A stretch of 64,000 nucleotides of DNA from Hydractinia symbiolongicarpus (GCF_029227915.1 NC_079878.1:6944001-7008000); one strand, 5' to 3'; counted from the stretch's first letter, positions 8,160 through 19,279 are shown. Numbers and translations: made by a program. The notes: generated from the letters alone by a model not told the origin.

Positions 8160-8252
8160 GCTCCAGTGGCGTAGTCGGTTAGCGCGTCGTACTTATAAGT
8201 CAGTATCGACAAAGACATGCGAAGATCGGGAGTTCGAGCCTCCCCTGGAGCA
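8160..8252 (+). tRNA. tRNA-Ile(TAT), intron
   Basis: Unit 12; no change seen. Confidence 0.95.
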
Positions 8253-8376
8253 AGGTTTCTTTTCATGCGCCGTCAACACACGCCACAGCACGGGCAGATC
8301 ACCAGTAAAATCTAGCAACGTGGCAGTGCACCCAGGTTGTTTTGATCCCGTCAACGTGACGGCAAAGCCCGTAAAA

Positions 8377-8450
8377 TGGCCAGTGTGGGGCTCGAACCCA
8401 CGACATTCGCGTTATTAGCACGACGCTCTAGCCGACTGAGCTAACCGGCC
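8377..8450 (-). tRNA. tRNA-Ile(AAT)
   Basis: Unit 13; no change seen. Confidence 0.95.
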
Positions 8451-8632
8451 GTGAACGCGTGAACACGGACTCACTTCCTAAGTCAACTCTAAGCAAAATA
8501 CTTTTATTTTTTTACTCAAAACGTTACCGTCATATTTCTCACGCTTTGATACGAGTCTAAGCAATGCAAATAGCCGCAACCCGCTCGAAAGAGGAGTCAT
8601 GTTAGGCCAACTTTAAACGGACATTCCCTGAA

Positions 8633-8705
8633 AGGCCTCGGAGAGATTTGAACTCTCGACCCCTGGTTTACAAGACCAGTGCTCTAACCCCTGAGCTACG
8701 AAGGC
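8633..8705 (-). tRNA. tRNA-Thr(TGT), acceptor C71 variant
   Basis: Unit 13. C2-C71 mismatch from 8635. Confidence 0.88.
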
Positions 8706-8854
8706 ACGCGATCCTTGCCAAATACGAAAAGTCGGTGCATCAGGCAAAACAGGCCAGTTGCAACGTGTACTTGCCATAAAGTGATACCGTCAATGCCCTA
8801 CTGGACCATGACTATTCTAATCACGGACCTCAGCTTTCCCGTTAACATCCACGG

Positions 8855-8947
8855 GCTCCAGTGGCGTAGTCGGTTAGCGCGTCGTACTTATAAGTCAGTA
8901 TCGACAAAGACATGCGAAGATCGGGAGTTCGAGCCTCCCCTGGAGCA
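8855..8947 (+). tRNA. tRNA-Ile(TAT), intron
   Basis: Unit 13; no change seen. Confidence 0.95.
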
Positions 8948-9071
8948 AGGTTTCTTTTCATGCGCCGTCAACACACGCCACAGCACGGGCAGATCACCAG
9001 TAAAATCTAGCAACGTGGCAGTGCACCCAGGTTGTTTTGATCCCGTCAACGTGACGGCAAAGCCCGTAAAA

Positions 9072-9145
9072 TGGCCAGTGTGGGGCTCGAACCCACGACA
9101 TTCGCGTTATTAGCACGACGCTCTAGCCGACTGAGCTAACCGGCC
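9072..9145 (-). tRNA. tRNA-Ile(AAT)
   Basis: Unit 14; no change seen. Confidence 0.95.
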
Positions 9146-9327
9146 GTGAACGCGTGAACACGGACTCACTTCCTAAGTCAACTCTAAGCAAAATACTTTT
9201 ATTTTTTTACTCAAAACGTTACCGTCATATTTCTCACGCTTTGATACGAGTCCAAGCAATGCAAATAGCCGCAACCCGCTCGAAAGAGGAGTCATGTTAG
9301 GCCAACTTTAAACGGACATTCCCTGAA

Positions 9328-9400
9328 AGCCCTCGGAGAGATTTGAACTCTCGACCCCTGGTTTACAAGACCAGTGCTCTAACCCCTGAGCTACGAAGGC
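9328..9400 (-). tRNA. tRNA-Thr(TGT)
   Basis: Unit 14; no change seen. Confidence 0.95.
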
Positions 9401-9549
9401 ACGCGATCCTTGCCAAATACGAAAAGTCGGTGCATCAGGCAAAACAGGCCAGTTGCAACGTGTACTTGCCATAAAGTGATACCGTCAATGCCCTACTGGA
9501 CCATGACTATTCTAATCACGGACCTCAGCTTTCCCGTTAACATCCACGG

Positions 9550-9642
9550 GCTCCAGTGGCGTAGTCGGTTAGCGCGTCGTACTTATAAGTCAGTATCGAC
9601 AAAGACATGCGAAGATCGGGAGTTCGAGCCTCCCCTGGAGCA
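9550..9642 (+). tRNA. tRNA-Ile(TAT), intron
   Basis: Unit 14; no change seen. Confidence 0.95.
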
Positions 9643-9766
9643 AGGTTTCTTTTCATGCGCCGTCAACACACGCCACAGCACGGGCAGATCACCAGTAAAA
9701 TCTAGCAACGTGGCAGTGCACCCAGGTTGTTTTGATCCCGTCAACGTGACGGCAAAGCCCGTAAAA

Positions 9767-9840
9767 AGGCCAGTGTGGGGCTCGAACCCACGACATTCGC
9801 GTTATTAGCACGACGCTCTAGCCGACTGAGCTAACCGGCC
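9767..9840 (-). tRNA. tRNA-Ile(AAT), discriminator variant
   Basis: Unit 15. T to A at 9767 changes discriminator A73 to T. A73 is a common identity base for isoleucyl-tRNA synthetase, so charging may suffer. Confidence 0.88.
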
Positions 9841-10022
9841 GTGAACGCGTGAACACGGACTCACTTCCTAAGTCAACTCTAAGCAAAATACTTTTATTTT
9901 TTTACTCAAAACGTTACCGTCATATTTCTCACGCTTTGATACGAGTCCAAGCAATGCAAATAGCCGCAACCCGCTCGAAAGAGGAGTCATGTTAGGCCAA
10001 CTTTAAACGGACATTCCCTGAA

Positions 10023-10095
10023 AGCCCTCGGAGAGATTTGAACTCTCGACCCCTGGTTTACAAGACCAGTGCTCTAACCCCTGAGCTACGAAGGC
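10023..10095 (-). tRNA. tRNA-Thr(TGT)
   Basis: Unit 15; no change seen. Confidence 0.95.
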
Positions 10096-10244
10096 ACGCG
10101 ATCCTTGCCAAATACGAAAAGTCGGTGCATCAGGCAAAACAGGCCAGTTGCAACGTGTACTTGCCATAAAGTGATACCGTCAATGCCCTACTGGACCATG
10201 ACTATTCTAATCACGGACCTCAGCTTTCCCGTTAACATCCACGG

Positions 10245-10337
10245 GCTCCAGTGGCGTAGTCGGTTAGCGCGTCCTACTTATAAGTCAGTATCGACAAAGA
10301 CATGCGAAGATCGGGAGTTCGAGCCTCCCCTGGAGCA
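10245..10337 (+). tRNA. tRNA-Ile(TAT), anticodon-stem variant
   Basis: Unit 15. G to C at 10274 gives a C29-C41 mismatch in the middle of the anticodon stem. Confidence 0.88.
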
Positions 10338-10461
10338 AGGTTTCTTTTCATGCGCCGTCAACACACGCCACAGCACGGGCAGATCACCAGTAAAATCTAG
10401 CAACGTGGCAGTGCACCCAGGTTGTTTTGATCCCGTCAACGTGACGGCAAAGCCCGTAAAA

Positions 10462-10535
10462 TGGCCAGTGTGGGGCTCGAACCCACGACATTCGCGTTAT
10501 TAGCACGACGCTCTAGCCGACTGAGCTAACCGGCC
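10462..10535 (-). tRNA. tRNA-Ile(AAT)
   Basis: Unit 16; no change seen. Confidence 0.95.
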
Positions 10536-10717
10536 GTGAACGCGTGAACACGGACTCACTTCCTAAGTCAACTCTAAGCAAAATACTTTTATTTTTTTAC
10601 TCAAAACGTTACCGTCATATTTCTCACGCTTTGATACGAGTCCAAGCAATGCAAATAGCCGCAACCCGCTCGAAAGAGGAGTCATGTTAGGCCAACTTTA
10701 ATCGGACATTCCCTGAA

Positions 10718-10790
10718 AGCCCTCGGAGAGATTTGAACTCTCGACCCCTGGTTTACAAGACCAGTGCTCTAACCCCTGAGCTACGAAGGC
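10718..10790 (-). tRNA. tRNA-Thr(TGT)
   Basis: Unit 16; body unchanged. A to T at 10702 in the 3' flank. Confidence 0.95.
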
Positions 10791-10939
10791 ACGCGATCCT
10801 TGCCAAATACGAAAAGTCGGTGCATCAGGCAAAACAGGCCAGTTGCAACGTGTACTTGCCATAAAGTGATACCGTCAATGCCCTACTGGACCATGACTAT
10901 TCTAATCACGGACCTCAGCTTTCCCGTTAACATTCACGG

Positions 10940-11032
10940 GCTCCAGTGGCGTAGTCGGTTAGCGCGTCGTACTTATAAGTCAGTATCGACAAAGACATGC
11001 GAAGATCGGGAGTTCGAGCCTCCCCTGGAGCA
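10940..11032 (+). tRNA. tRNA-Ile(TAT), intron
   Basis: Unit 16; body unchanged. C to T at 10934, six bases upstream. Confidence 0.95.
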
Positions 11033-11156
11033 AGGTTTCTTTTCATGCGCCGTCAACACACGCCACAGCACGGGCAGATCACCAGTAAAATCTAGCAACG
11101 TGGCAGTGCACCCAGGTTGTTTTGATCCCGTCAACGTGACGGCAAAGCCCGTAAAA

Positions 11157-11230
11157 TGGCCAGTGTGGGGCTCGAACCCACGACATTCGCGTTATTAGCA
11201 CGACGCTCTAGCCGACTGAGCTAACCGGCC
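11157..11230 (-). tRNA. tRNA-Ile(AAT)
   Basis: Unit 17; no change seen. Confidence 0.95.
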
Positions 11231-11412
11231 GTGAACGCGTGAACACGGACTCACTTCCTAAGTCAACTCTAAGCAAAATACTTTTATTTTTTTACTCAAA
11301 ACGTTACCGTCATATTTCTCACGCTTTGATACGAGTACAAGCAATGCAAATAGCCGCAACCCGCTCGAAAGAGGAGTCATGTTAGGCCAACTTTAAACGG
11401 ACATTCCCTGAA

Positions 11413-11485
11413 AGCCCTCGGAGAGATTTGAACTCTCGACCCCTGGTTTACAAGACCAGTGCTCTAACCCCTGAGCTACGAAGGC
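11413..11485 (-). tRNA. tRNA-Thr(TGT)
   Basis: Unit 17; no change seen. Confidence 0.95.
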
Positions 11486-11634
11486 ACGCGATCCTTGCCA
11501 AATACGAAAAGTCGGTGCATCAGGCAAAACAGGCCAGTTGCAACGTGTACTTGCCATAAAGTGATACCGTCAATGCCCTACTGGACCATGACTATTCTAA
11601 TCACGGACCTCAGCTTTCCCGTTAACATTCAGGG

Positions 11635-11727
11635 GCTCCAGTGGCGTAGTCGGTTAGCGCGTCGTACTTATAAGTCAGTATCGACAAAGACATGCGAAGA
11701 TCGGGAGTTCGAGCCTCCCCTGGAGCA
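11635..11727 (+). tRNA. tRNA-Ile(TAT), intron
   Basis: Unit 17; body unchanged. Upstream changes at 11629 and 11632. Confidence 0.95.
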
Positions 11728-11851
11728 AGGTTTCTTTTCATGCGCCGTCAACACACGCCACAGCACGGGCAGATCACCAGTAAAATCTAGCAACGTGGCA
11801 GTGCACCCAGGTTGTTTTGATCCCGTCAACGTGACGGCAAAGCCCGTAAAA

Positions 11852-11925
11852 TGGCCAGTGTGGGGCTCGAACCCACGACATTCGCGTTATTAGCACGACG
11901 CTCTAGCCGACTGAGCTAACCGGCC
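11852..11925 (-). tRNA. tRNA-Ile(AAT)
   Basis: Unit 18; no change seen. Confidence 0.95.
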
Positions 11926-12107
11926 GTGAACGCGTGAACACGGACTCACTTCCTAAGTCAACTCTAAGCAAAATACTTTTATTTTTTTACTCAAAACGTT
12001 ACCGTCATATTTCTCACGCTTTGATACGAGTCCAAGCAATGCAAATAGCCGCAACCCGCTCGAAAGAGGAGTCATGTTAGGCCAACTTTAAACGGACATT
12101 CCCTGAA

Positions 12108-12180
12108 AGCCCTCGGAGAGATTTGAACTCTCGACCCCTGGTTTACAAGACCAGTGCTCTAACCCCTGAGCTACGAAGGC
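12108..12180 (-). tRNA. tRNA-Thr(TGT)
   Basis: Unit 18; no change seen. Confidence 0.95.
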
Positions 12181-12329
12181 ACGCGATCCTTGCCAAATAC
12201 GAAAAGTCGGTGCATCAGGCAAAACAGGCCAGTTGCAACGTGTACTTGCCATAAAGTGATACCGTCAATGCCCTACTGGACCATGACTATTCTAATCACG
12301 GACCTCAGCTTTCCCGTTAACATCCACGG

Positions 12330-12422
12330 GCTCCAGTGGCGTAGTCGGTTAGCGCGTCGTACTTATAAGTCAGTATCGACAAAGACATGCGAAGATCGGG
12401 AGTTCGAGCCTCCCCTGGAGCA
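12330..12422 (+). tRNA. tRNA-Ile(TAT), intron
   Basis: Unit 18; no change seen. Confidence 0.95.
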
Positions 12423-12546
12423 AGGTTTCTTTTCATGCGCCGTCAACACACGCCACAGCACGGGCAGATCACCAGTAAAATCTAGCAACGTGGCAGTGCA
12501 CCCAGGTTGTTTTGATCCCGTCAACGTGACGGCAAAGCCCGTAAAA

Positions 12547-12620
12547 TGGCCAGTGTGGGGCTCGAACCCACGACATTCGCGTTATTAGCACGACGCTCTA
12601 GCCGACTGAGCTAACCGGCC
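12547..12620 (-). tRNA. tRNA-Ile(AAT)
   Basis: Unit 19; no change seen. Confidence 0.95.
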
Positions 12621-12802
12621 GTGAACGCGTGAACACGGACTCACTTCCTAAGTCAACTCTAAGCAAAATACTTTTATTTTTTTACTCAAAACGTTACCGT
12701 CATATTTCTCACGCTTTGATACGAGTCCAAGCAATGCAAATAGCCGCAACCCGCTCGAAAGAGGAGTCATGTTAGGCCAACTTTAAACGGACATTCCCTG
12801 AA

Positions 12803-12875
12803 AGCCCTCGGAGAGATTTGAACTCTCGACCCCTGGTTTACAAGACCAGTGCTCTAACCCCTGAGCTACGAAGGC
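12803..12875 (-). tRNA. tRNA-Thr(TGT)
   Basis: Unit 19; no change seen. Confidence 0.95.
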
Positions 12876-13024
12876 ACGCGATCCTTGCCAAATACGAAAA
12901 GTCGGTGCATCAGGCAAAACAGGCCAGTTGCAACGTGTACTTGCCATAAAGTGATACCGTCAATGCCCTACTGGACCATGACTATTCTAATCACGGACCT
13001 CAGCTTTCCCGTTAACATCCACGA

Positions 13025-13117
13025 GCTCCAGTGGCGTAGTCGGTTAGCGCGTCGTACTTATAAGTCAGTATCGACAAAGACATGCGAAGATCGGGAGTTC
13101 GAGCCTCCCCTGGAGCA
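13025..13117 (+). tRNA. tRNA-Ile(TAT), intron
   Basis: Unit 19; body unchanged. G to A at 13024, the base just before the gene. Confidence 0.95.
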
Positions 13118-13241
13118 AGGTTTCTTTTCATGCGCCGTCAACACACGCCACAGCACGGGCAGATCACCAGTAAAATCTAGCAACGTGGCAGTGCACCCAG
13201 GTTGTTTTGATCCCGTCAACGTGACGGCAAAGCCCGTAAAA

Positions 13242-13315
13242 TGGCCAGTGTGGGGCTCGAACCCACGACATTCGCGTTATTAGCACGACGCTCTAGCCGA
13301 CTGAGCTAACCGGCC
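13242..13315 (-). tRNA. tRNA-Ile(AAT)
   Basis: Unit 20; no change seen. Confidence 0.95.
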
Positions 13316-13497
13316 GTGAACGCGTGAACACGGACTCACTTCCTAAGTCAACTCTAAGCAAAATACTTTTATTTTTTTACTCAAAACGTTACCGTCATAT
13401 TTCTCACGCTTTGATACGAGTCCAAGCAATGCAAATAGCCGCAACCCGCTCGAAAGAGGAGTCATGTTAGGCCAACTTTAAACGGACATTCCCTGAA

Positions 13498-13570
13498 AGC
13501 CCTCGGAGAGATTTGAACTCTCGACCCCTGGTTTACAAGACCAGTGCTCTAACCCCTGAGCTACGACGGC
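13498..13570 (-). tRNA. tRNA-Thr(TGT), acceptor variant
   Basis: Unit 20. A to C at 13567 replaces the T4-G69 wobble with a G-G mismatch. Confidence 0.88.
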
Positions 13571-13719
13571 ACGCGATCCTTGCCAAATACGAAAAGTCGG
13601 TGCATCAGGCAAAACAGGCCAGTTGCAACGTGTACTTGCCATAAAGTGATACCGTCAATGCCCTACTGGACCATGACTATTCTAATCACGGACCTCAGCT
13701 TTCCCGTTAACATCCACGG

Positions 13720-13812
13720 GCTCCAGTGGCGTAGTCGGTTAGCACGTCGTACTTATAAGTCAGTATCGACAAAGACATGCGAAGATCGGGAGTTCGAGCC
13801 TCCCCTGGAGCA
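13720..13812 (+). tRNA. tRNA-Ile(TAT), D-stem variant
   Basis: Unit 20. G to A at 13744 gives a C11-A24 mismatch. Confidence 0.88.
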
Positions 13813-13936
13813 AGGTTTCTTTTCATGCGCCGTCAACACACGCCACAGCACGGGCAGATCACCAGTAAAATCTAGCAACGTGGCAGTGCACCCAGGTTGT
13901 TTTGATCCCGTCAACGTGACGGCAAAGCCCGTAAAA

Positions 13937-14010
13937 TGGCCAGTGTGGGGCTCGAACCCACGACATTCGCGTTATTAGCACGACGCTCTAGCCGACTGAG
14001 CTAACCGGCC
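13937..14010 (-). tRNA. tRNA-Ile(AAT)
   Basis: Unit 21; no change seen. Confidence 0.95.
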
Positions 14011-14192
14011 GTGAACGCGTGAACACGGACTCACTTCCTAAGTCAACTCTAAGCAAAATACTTTTATTTTTTTACTCAAAACGTTACCGTCATATTTCTC
14101 ACGCTTTGATACGAGTCCAAGCAATGCAAATAGCCGCAACCCGCTCGAAAGAGGAGTCATGTTAGGCCAACTTTAAACGGACATTCCCTGAA

Positions 14193-14265
14193 AGCCCTCG
14201 GAGAGATTTGAACTCTCCTCCCCTGGTTTACAAGACCAGTGCTCTAACCCCTGAGCTACGAAGGC
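14193..14265 (-). tRNA. tRNA-Thr(TGT), variable-loop variant
   Basis: Unit 21. Adjacent changes at 14218-14219 turn variable loop GGGTC into GGGAG, altering position 48. Confidence 0.9.
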
Positions 14266-14414
14266 ACGCGATCCTTGCCAAATACGAAAAGTCGGTGCAT
14301 CAGGCAAAACAGGCCAGTTGCAACGTGTACTTGCCATAAAGTGATACCGTCAATGCCCTACTGGACCATGACTATTCTAATCACGGACCTCAGCTTTCCC
14401 GTTAACATCCACGG

Positions 14415-14507
14415 GCTCCAGTGGCGTAGTCGGTTAGCGCGTCGTACTTATAAGTCAGTATCGACAAAGACATGCGAAGATCGGGAGTTCGAGCCTCCCC
14501 TGGAGCA
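14415..14507 (+). tRNA. tRNA-Ile(TAT), intron
   Basis: Unit 21; no change seen. Confidence 0.95.
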
Positions 14508-14631
14508 AGGTTTCTTTTCATGCGCCGTCAACACACGCCACAGCACGGGCAGATCACCAGTAAAATCTAGCAACGTGGCAGTGCACCCAGGTTGTTTTGA
14601 TCCCGTCAACGTGACGGCAAAGCCCGTAAAA

Positions 14632-14705
14632 TGGCCAGTGTGGGGCTCGAACCCACGACATTCGCGTTATTAGCACGACGCTCTAGCCGACTGAGCTAAC
14701 CGGCC
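14632..14705 (-). tRNA. tRNA-Ile(AAT)
   Basis: Unit 22; no change seen. Confidence 0.95.
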
Positions 14706-14887
14706 GTGAACGCATGAACACGGACTCACTTCCTAAGTCAACTCTAAGCAAAATACTTTTATTTTTTTACTCAAAACGTTACCGTCATATTTCTCACGCT
14801 TTGATACGAGTCCAAGCAATGCAAATAGCCGCAACCCGCTCGAAAGAGGAGTCATGTTAGGCCAACTTTAAACGGACATTCCCTGAA

Positions 14888-14960
14888 AGCCCTCGGAGAG
14901 ATTTGAACTCTCGACCCCTGGTTTACAAGACCAGTGCTCTAACCCCTGAGCTACGAAGGC
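14888..14960 (-). tRNA. tRNA-Thr(TGT)
   Basis: Unit 22; no change seen. Confidence 0.95.
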
Positions 14961-15109
14961 ACGCGATCCTTGCCAAATACGAAAAGTCGGTGCATCAGGC
15001 AAAACAGGCCAGTTGCAACGTGTACTTGCCATAAAGTGATACCGTCAATGCCCTACTGGACCATGACTATTCTAATCACGGACCTCAGCTTTCCCGTTAA
15101 CATCCACGG

Positions 15110-15202
15110 GCTCCAGTGGCGTACTCGGTTAGCGCGTCGTACTTATAAGTCAGTATCGACAAAGACATGCGAAGATCGGGAGTTCGAGCCTCCCCTGGAG
15201 CA
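15110..15202 (+). tRNA. tRNA-Ile(TAT), G15C variant
   Basis: Unit 22. G to C at 15124 changes G15, the partner of C48 in the Levitt pair. Confidence 0.9.
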
Positions 15203-15326
15203 AGGTTTCTTTTCATGCGCCGTCAACACACGCCACAGCACGGGCAGATCACCAGTAAAATCTAGCAACGTGGCAGTGCACCCAGGTTGTTTTGATCCCG
15301 TCAACGTGACGGCAAAGCCCGTAAAA

Positions 15327-15400
15327 TGGCCAGTGTGGGGCTCGAACCCACGACATTCGCGTTATTAGCACGACGCTCTAGCCGACTGAGCTAACCGGCC
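15327..15400 (-). tRNA. tRNA-Ile(AAT)
   Basis: Unit 23; no change seen. Confidence 0.95.
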
Positions 15401-15582
15401 GTGAACGCGTGAACACGGACTCACTTCCTAAGTCAACTCTAAGCAAAATACTTTTATTTTTTTACTCAAAACGTTACCGTCATATTTCTCACGCTTTGAT
15501 ACGAGTCCAAGCAATGCAAATAGCCGCAACCCGCTCGAAAGAGGAGTCATGTTAGGCCAACTTTAAACGGACATTCCCTGAA

Positions 15583-15655
15583 AGCCCTCGGAGAGATTTG
15601 AACTCTCGACCCCTGGTTTACAAGACCAGTGCTCTAACCCCTGAGCTACGAAGGC
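15583..15655 (-). tRNA. tRNA-Thr(TGT)
   Basis: Unit 23; no change seen. Confidence 0.95.
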
Positions 15656-15804
15656 ACGCGATCCTTGCCAAATACGAAAAGTCGGTGCATCAGGCAAAAC
15701 AGGCCAGTTGCAACGTGTACTTGCCATAAAGTGATACCGTCAATGCCCTACTGGACCATGACTATTCTAATCACGGACCTCAGCTTTCCCGTTAACATCC
15801 ACGG

Positions 15805-15897
15805 GCTCCAGTGGCGTAGTCGGTTAGCGCGTCGTACTTATAAGTCAGTATCGACAAAGACATGCGAAGATCGGGAGTTCGAGCCTCCCCTGAAGCA
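15805..15897 (+). tRNA. tRNA-Ile(TAT), acceptor variant
   Basis: Unit 23. G to A at 15893 gives a C4-A69 mismatch. Confidence 0.88.
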
Positions 15898-16021
15898 AGG
15901 TTTCTTTTCATGCGCCGTCAACACACGCCACAGCACGGGCAGATCACCAGTAAAATCTAGCAACGTGGCAGTGCACCCAGGTTGTTTTGATCCCGTCAAC
16001 GTGACGGCAAAGCCCGTAAAA

Positions 16022-16095
16022 TGGCCAGTGTGGGGCTCGAACCCACGACATTCGCGTTATTAACACGACGCTCTAGCCGACTGAGCTAACCGGCC
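16022..16095 (-). tRNA. tRNA-Ile(AAT)
   Basis: Unit 24. Plus-strand G to A at 16063 makes C32 a T; probably neutral. Confidence 0.93.
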
Positions 16096-16277
16096 GTGAA
16101 CGCGTGAACACGGACTCACTTCCTAAGTCAACTCTAAGCAAAATACTTTTATTTTTTTACTCAAAACGTTACCGTCATATTTCTCACGCTTTGATACGAG
16201 TCCAAGCAATGCAAATAGCCGCAACCCGCTCGAAAGAGGAGTCATGTTAGGCCAACTTTAAACGGACATTCCCTGAA

Positions 16278-16350
16278 ATCCCTCGGAGAGATTTGAACTC
16301 TCGACCCCTGGTTTACAAGACCAGTGCTCTAACCCCTGAGCTACGAAGGC
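16278..16350 (-). tRNA. tRNA-Thr(TGT), acceptor A72 variant
   Basis: Unit 24. G to T at 16279 gives a G1-A72 mismatch at the terminal pair. Confidence 0.87.
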
Positions 16351-16499
16351 ACGCGATCCTTGCCAAATACGAAAAGTCGGTGCATCAGGCAAAACAGGCC
16401 AGTTGCAACGTGTACTTGCCATAAAGTGATACCGTCAATGCCCTACTGGACCATGACTATTCTAATCACGGACCTCAGCTTTCCCGTTAACATCCACGG

Positions 16500-16592
16500 G
16501 CTCCAGTGGCGTAGTCGCTTAGCGCGTCGTACTTATAAGTCAGTATCGACAAAGACATGCGAAGATCGGGAGTTCGAGCCTCCCCTGGAGCA
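16500..16592 (+). tRNA. tRNA-Ile(TAT), G19C variant
   Basis: Unit 24. G to C at 16518 replaces invariant G19, which pairs with C56 at the elbow. All three genes of this unit carry a change. Confidence 0.87.
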
Positions 16593-16716
16593 AGGTTTCT
16601 TTTCATGCGCCGTCAACACACGCCACAGCACGGGCAGATCACCAGTAAAATCTAGCAACGTGGCAGTGCACCCAGGTTGTTTTGATCCCGTCAACGTGAC
16701 GGCAAAGCCCGTAAAA

Positions 16717-16790
16717 TGGCCAGTGTGGGGCTCGAACCCACGACATTCGCGTTATTAGCACGACGCTCTAGCCGACTGAGCTAACCGGCC
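16717..16790 (-). tRNA. tRNA-Ile(AAT)
   Basis: Unit 25; no change seen. Confidence 0.95.
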
Positions 16791-16972
16791 GTGAACGCGT
16801 GAACACGGACTCACTTCCTAAGTCAACTCTAAGCAAAATACTTTTATTTTTTTACTCAAAACGTTACCGTCATATTTCTCACGCTCTGATACGAGTCCAA
16901 GCAATGCAAATAGCCGCAACCCGCTCGAAAGAGGAGTCATGTTAGGCCAACTTTAAACGGACATTCCCTGAA

Positions 16973-17045
16973 AGCCCTCGGAGAGATTTGAACTCTCGAC
17001 CCCTGGTTTACAAGACCAGTGCTCTAACCCCTGAGCTACGAAGGC
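16973..17045 (-). tRNA. tRNA-Thr(TGT)
   Basis: Unit 25; no change seen. Confidence 0.95.
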
Positions 17046-17194
17046 ACGCGATCCTTGCCAAATACGAAAAGTCGGTGCATCAGGCAAAACAGGCCAGTTG
17101 CAACGTGTACTTGCCATAAAGTGATACCGTCAATGCCCTACTGGACCATGACTATTCTAATCACGGACCTCAGCTTTCCCGTTAACATCCACGG

Positions 17195-17287
17195 GCTCCA
17201 GTGGCGTAGTCGGTTAGCGCGTCGTACTTATAAGTCAGTATCGACAAAGACATGCGAAGATCGGGAGTTCGAGCCTCCCCTGGAGCA
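17195..17287 (+). tRNA. tRNA-Ile(TAT), intron
   Basis: Unit 25; no change seen. Confidence 0.95.
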
Positions 17288-17411
17288 AGGTTTCTTTTCA
17301 TGCGCCGTCAACACACGCCACAGCACGGGCAGATCACCAGTAAAATCTAGCAACGTGGCAGTGCACCCAGGTTGTTTTGATCCCGTCAACGTGACGGCAA
17401 AGCCCGTAAAA

Positions 17412-17485
17412 TGGCCAGTGTGGGGCTCGAACCCACGACATTCGCGTTATTAGCACGACGCTCTAGCCGACTGAGCTAACCGGCC
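17412..17485 (-). tRNA. tRNA-Ile(AAT)
   Basis: Unit 26; no change seen. Confidence 0.95.
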
Positions 17486-17667
17486 GTGAACGCGTGAACA
17501 CGGACTCACTTCCTAAGTCAACTCTAAGCAAAATACTTTTATTTTTTTACTCAAAACGTTACCGTCATATTTCTCACGCTTTGATACGAGTCCAAGCAAT
17601 GCAAATAGCCGCAACCCGCTCGAAAGAGGAGTCATGTTAGGCCAACTTTAAACGGACATTCCCTGAA

Positions 17668-17740
17668 AGCCCTCGGAGAGATTTGAACTCTCGACCCCTG
17701 GTTTACAAGACCAGTGCTCTAACCCCTGAGCTACGAAGGC
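17668..17740 (-). tRNA. tRNA-Thr(TGT)
   Basis: Unit 26; no change seen. Confidence 0.95.
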
Positions 17741-17889
17741 ACGCGATCCTTGCCAAATACGAAAAGTCGGTGCATCAGGCAAAACAGGCCAGTTGCAACG
17801 TGTACTTGCCATAAAGTGATACCGTCAATGCCCTACTGGACCATGACTATTCTAATCACGGACCTCAGCTTTCCCGTTAACATCCACGG

Positions 17890-17982
17890 GCTCCAGTGGC
17901 GTAGTCGGTTAGCGCGTCGTACTTATAAGTCAGTATCGACAAAGACATGCGAAGATCGGGAGTTCGAGCCTCCCCTGGAGCA
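17890..17982 (+). tRNA. tRNA-Ile(TAT), intron
   Basis: Unit 26; no change seen. Confidence 0.95.
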
Positions 17983-18106
17983 AGGTTTCTTTTCATGCGC
18001 CGTCAACACACGCCACAGCACGGGCAGATCACCAGTAAAATCTAGCAACGTGGCAGTGCACCCAGGTTGTTTTGATCCCGTCAACGTGACGGCAAAGCCC
18101 GTAAAA

Positions 18107-18180
18107 TGGCCAGTGTGGGGCTCGAACCCACGACATTCGCGTTATTAGCACGACGCTCTAGCCGACTGAGCTAACCGGCC
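18107..18180 (-). tRNA. tRNA-Ile(AAT)
   Basis: Unit 27; no change seen. Confidence 0.95.
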
Positions 18181-18362
18181 GTGAACGCGTGAACACGGAC
18201 TCACTTCCTAAGTCAACTCTAAGCAAAATACTTTTATTTTTTTACTCAAAACGTTACCGTCATATTTCTCACGCTTTGATACGAGTCCAAGCAATGCAAA
18301 TAGCCGCAACCCGCTCGAAAGAGGAGTCATGTTAGGCCAACTTTAAACGGACATTCCCTGAA

Positions 18363-18435
18363 AGCCCTCGGAGAGATTTGAACTCTCGACCCCTGGTTTA
18401 CAAGACCAGTGCTCTAACCCCTGAGCTACGAAGGC
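18363..18435 (-). tRNA. tRNA-Thr(TGT)
   Basis: Unit 27; no change seen. Confidence 0.95.
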
Positions 18436-18584
18436 ACGCGATCCTTGCCAAATACGAAAAGTCGGTGCATCAGGCAAAACAGGCCAGTTGCAACGTGTAC
18501 TTGCCATAAAGTGATACCGTCAATGCCCTACTGGACCATGACTATTCTAATCACGGACCTCAGCTTTCCCGTTAACATCCACGG

Positions 18585-18677
18585 GCTCCAGTGGCGTAGT
18601 CGGTTAGCGCGTCGTACTTATAAGTCAGTATCGACAAAGACATGCGAAGATCGGGAGTTCGAGCCTCCCCTGGAGCA
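18585..18677 (+). tRNA. tRNA-Ile(TAT), intron
   Basis: Unit 27; no change seen. Confidence 0.95.
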
Positions 18678-18801
18678 AGGTTTCTTTTCATGCGCCGTCA
18701 ACACACGCCACAGCACGGGCAGATCACCAGTAAAATCTAGCAACGTGGCAGTGCACCCAGGTTGTTTTGATCCCGTCAACGTGACGGCAAAGCCCGTAAA
18801 A

Positions 18802-18875
18802 TGGCCAGTGTGGGGCTCGAACCCACGACATTCGAGTTATTAGCACGACGCTCTAGCCGACTGAGCTAACCGGCC
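18802..18875 (-). tRNA. tRNA-Ile(AAT), anticodon-stem variant
   Basis: Unit 28. T30-T40 mismatch from 18835, the same substitution as unit 3. Confidence 0.9.
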
Positions 18876-19057
18876 GTGAACGCGTGAACACGGACTCACT
18901 TCCTAAGTCAACTCTAAGCAAAATACTTTTATTTTTTTACTCAAAACTTTACCGTCATATTTCTCACGCTTTGATACGAGTCCAAGCAATGCAAATAGCC
19001 GCAACCCGCTCGAAAGAGGAGTCATGTTAGGCCAACTTTAAACGGACATTCCCTGAA

Positions 19058-19130
19058 AGCCCTCGGAGAGATTTGAACTCTCGACCCCTGGTTTACAAGA
19101 CCAGTGCTCTAACCCCTGAGCTACGAAGGC
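19058..19130 (-). tRNA. tRNA-Thr(TGT)
   Basis: Unit 28; no change seen. Confidence 0.95.
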
Positions 19131-19279
19131 ACGCGATCCTTGCCAAATACGAAAAGTCGGTGCATCAGGCAAAACAGGCCAGTTGCAACGTGTACTTGCC
19201 ATAAAGTGATACCGTCAATGCCCTACTGGACCATGACTATTCTAATCACGGACCTCAGCTTTCCCGTTAACATCCACGG

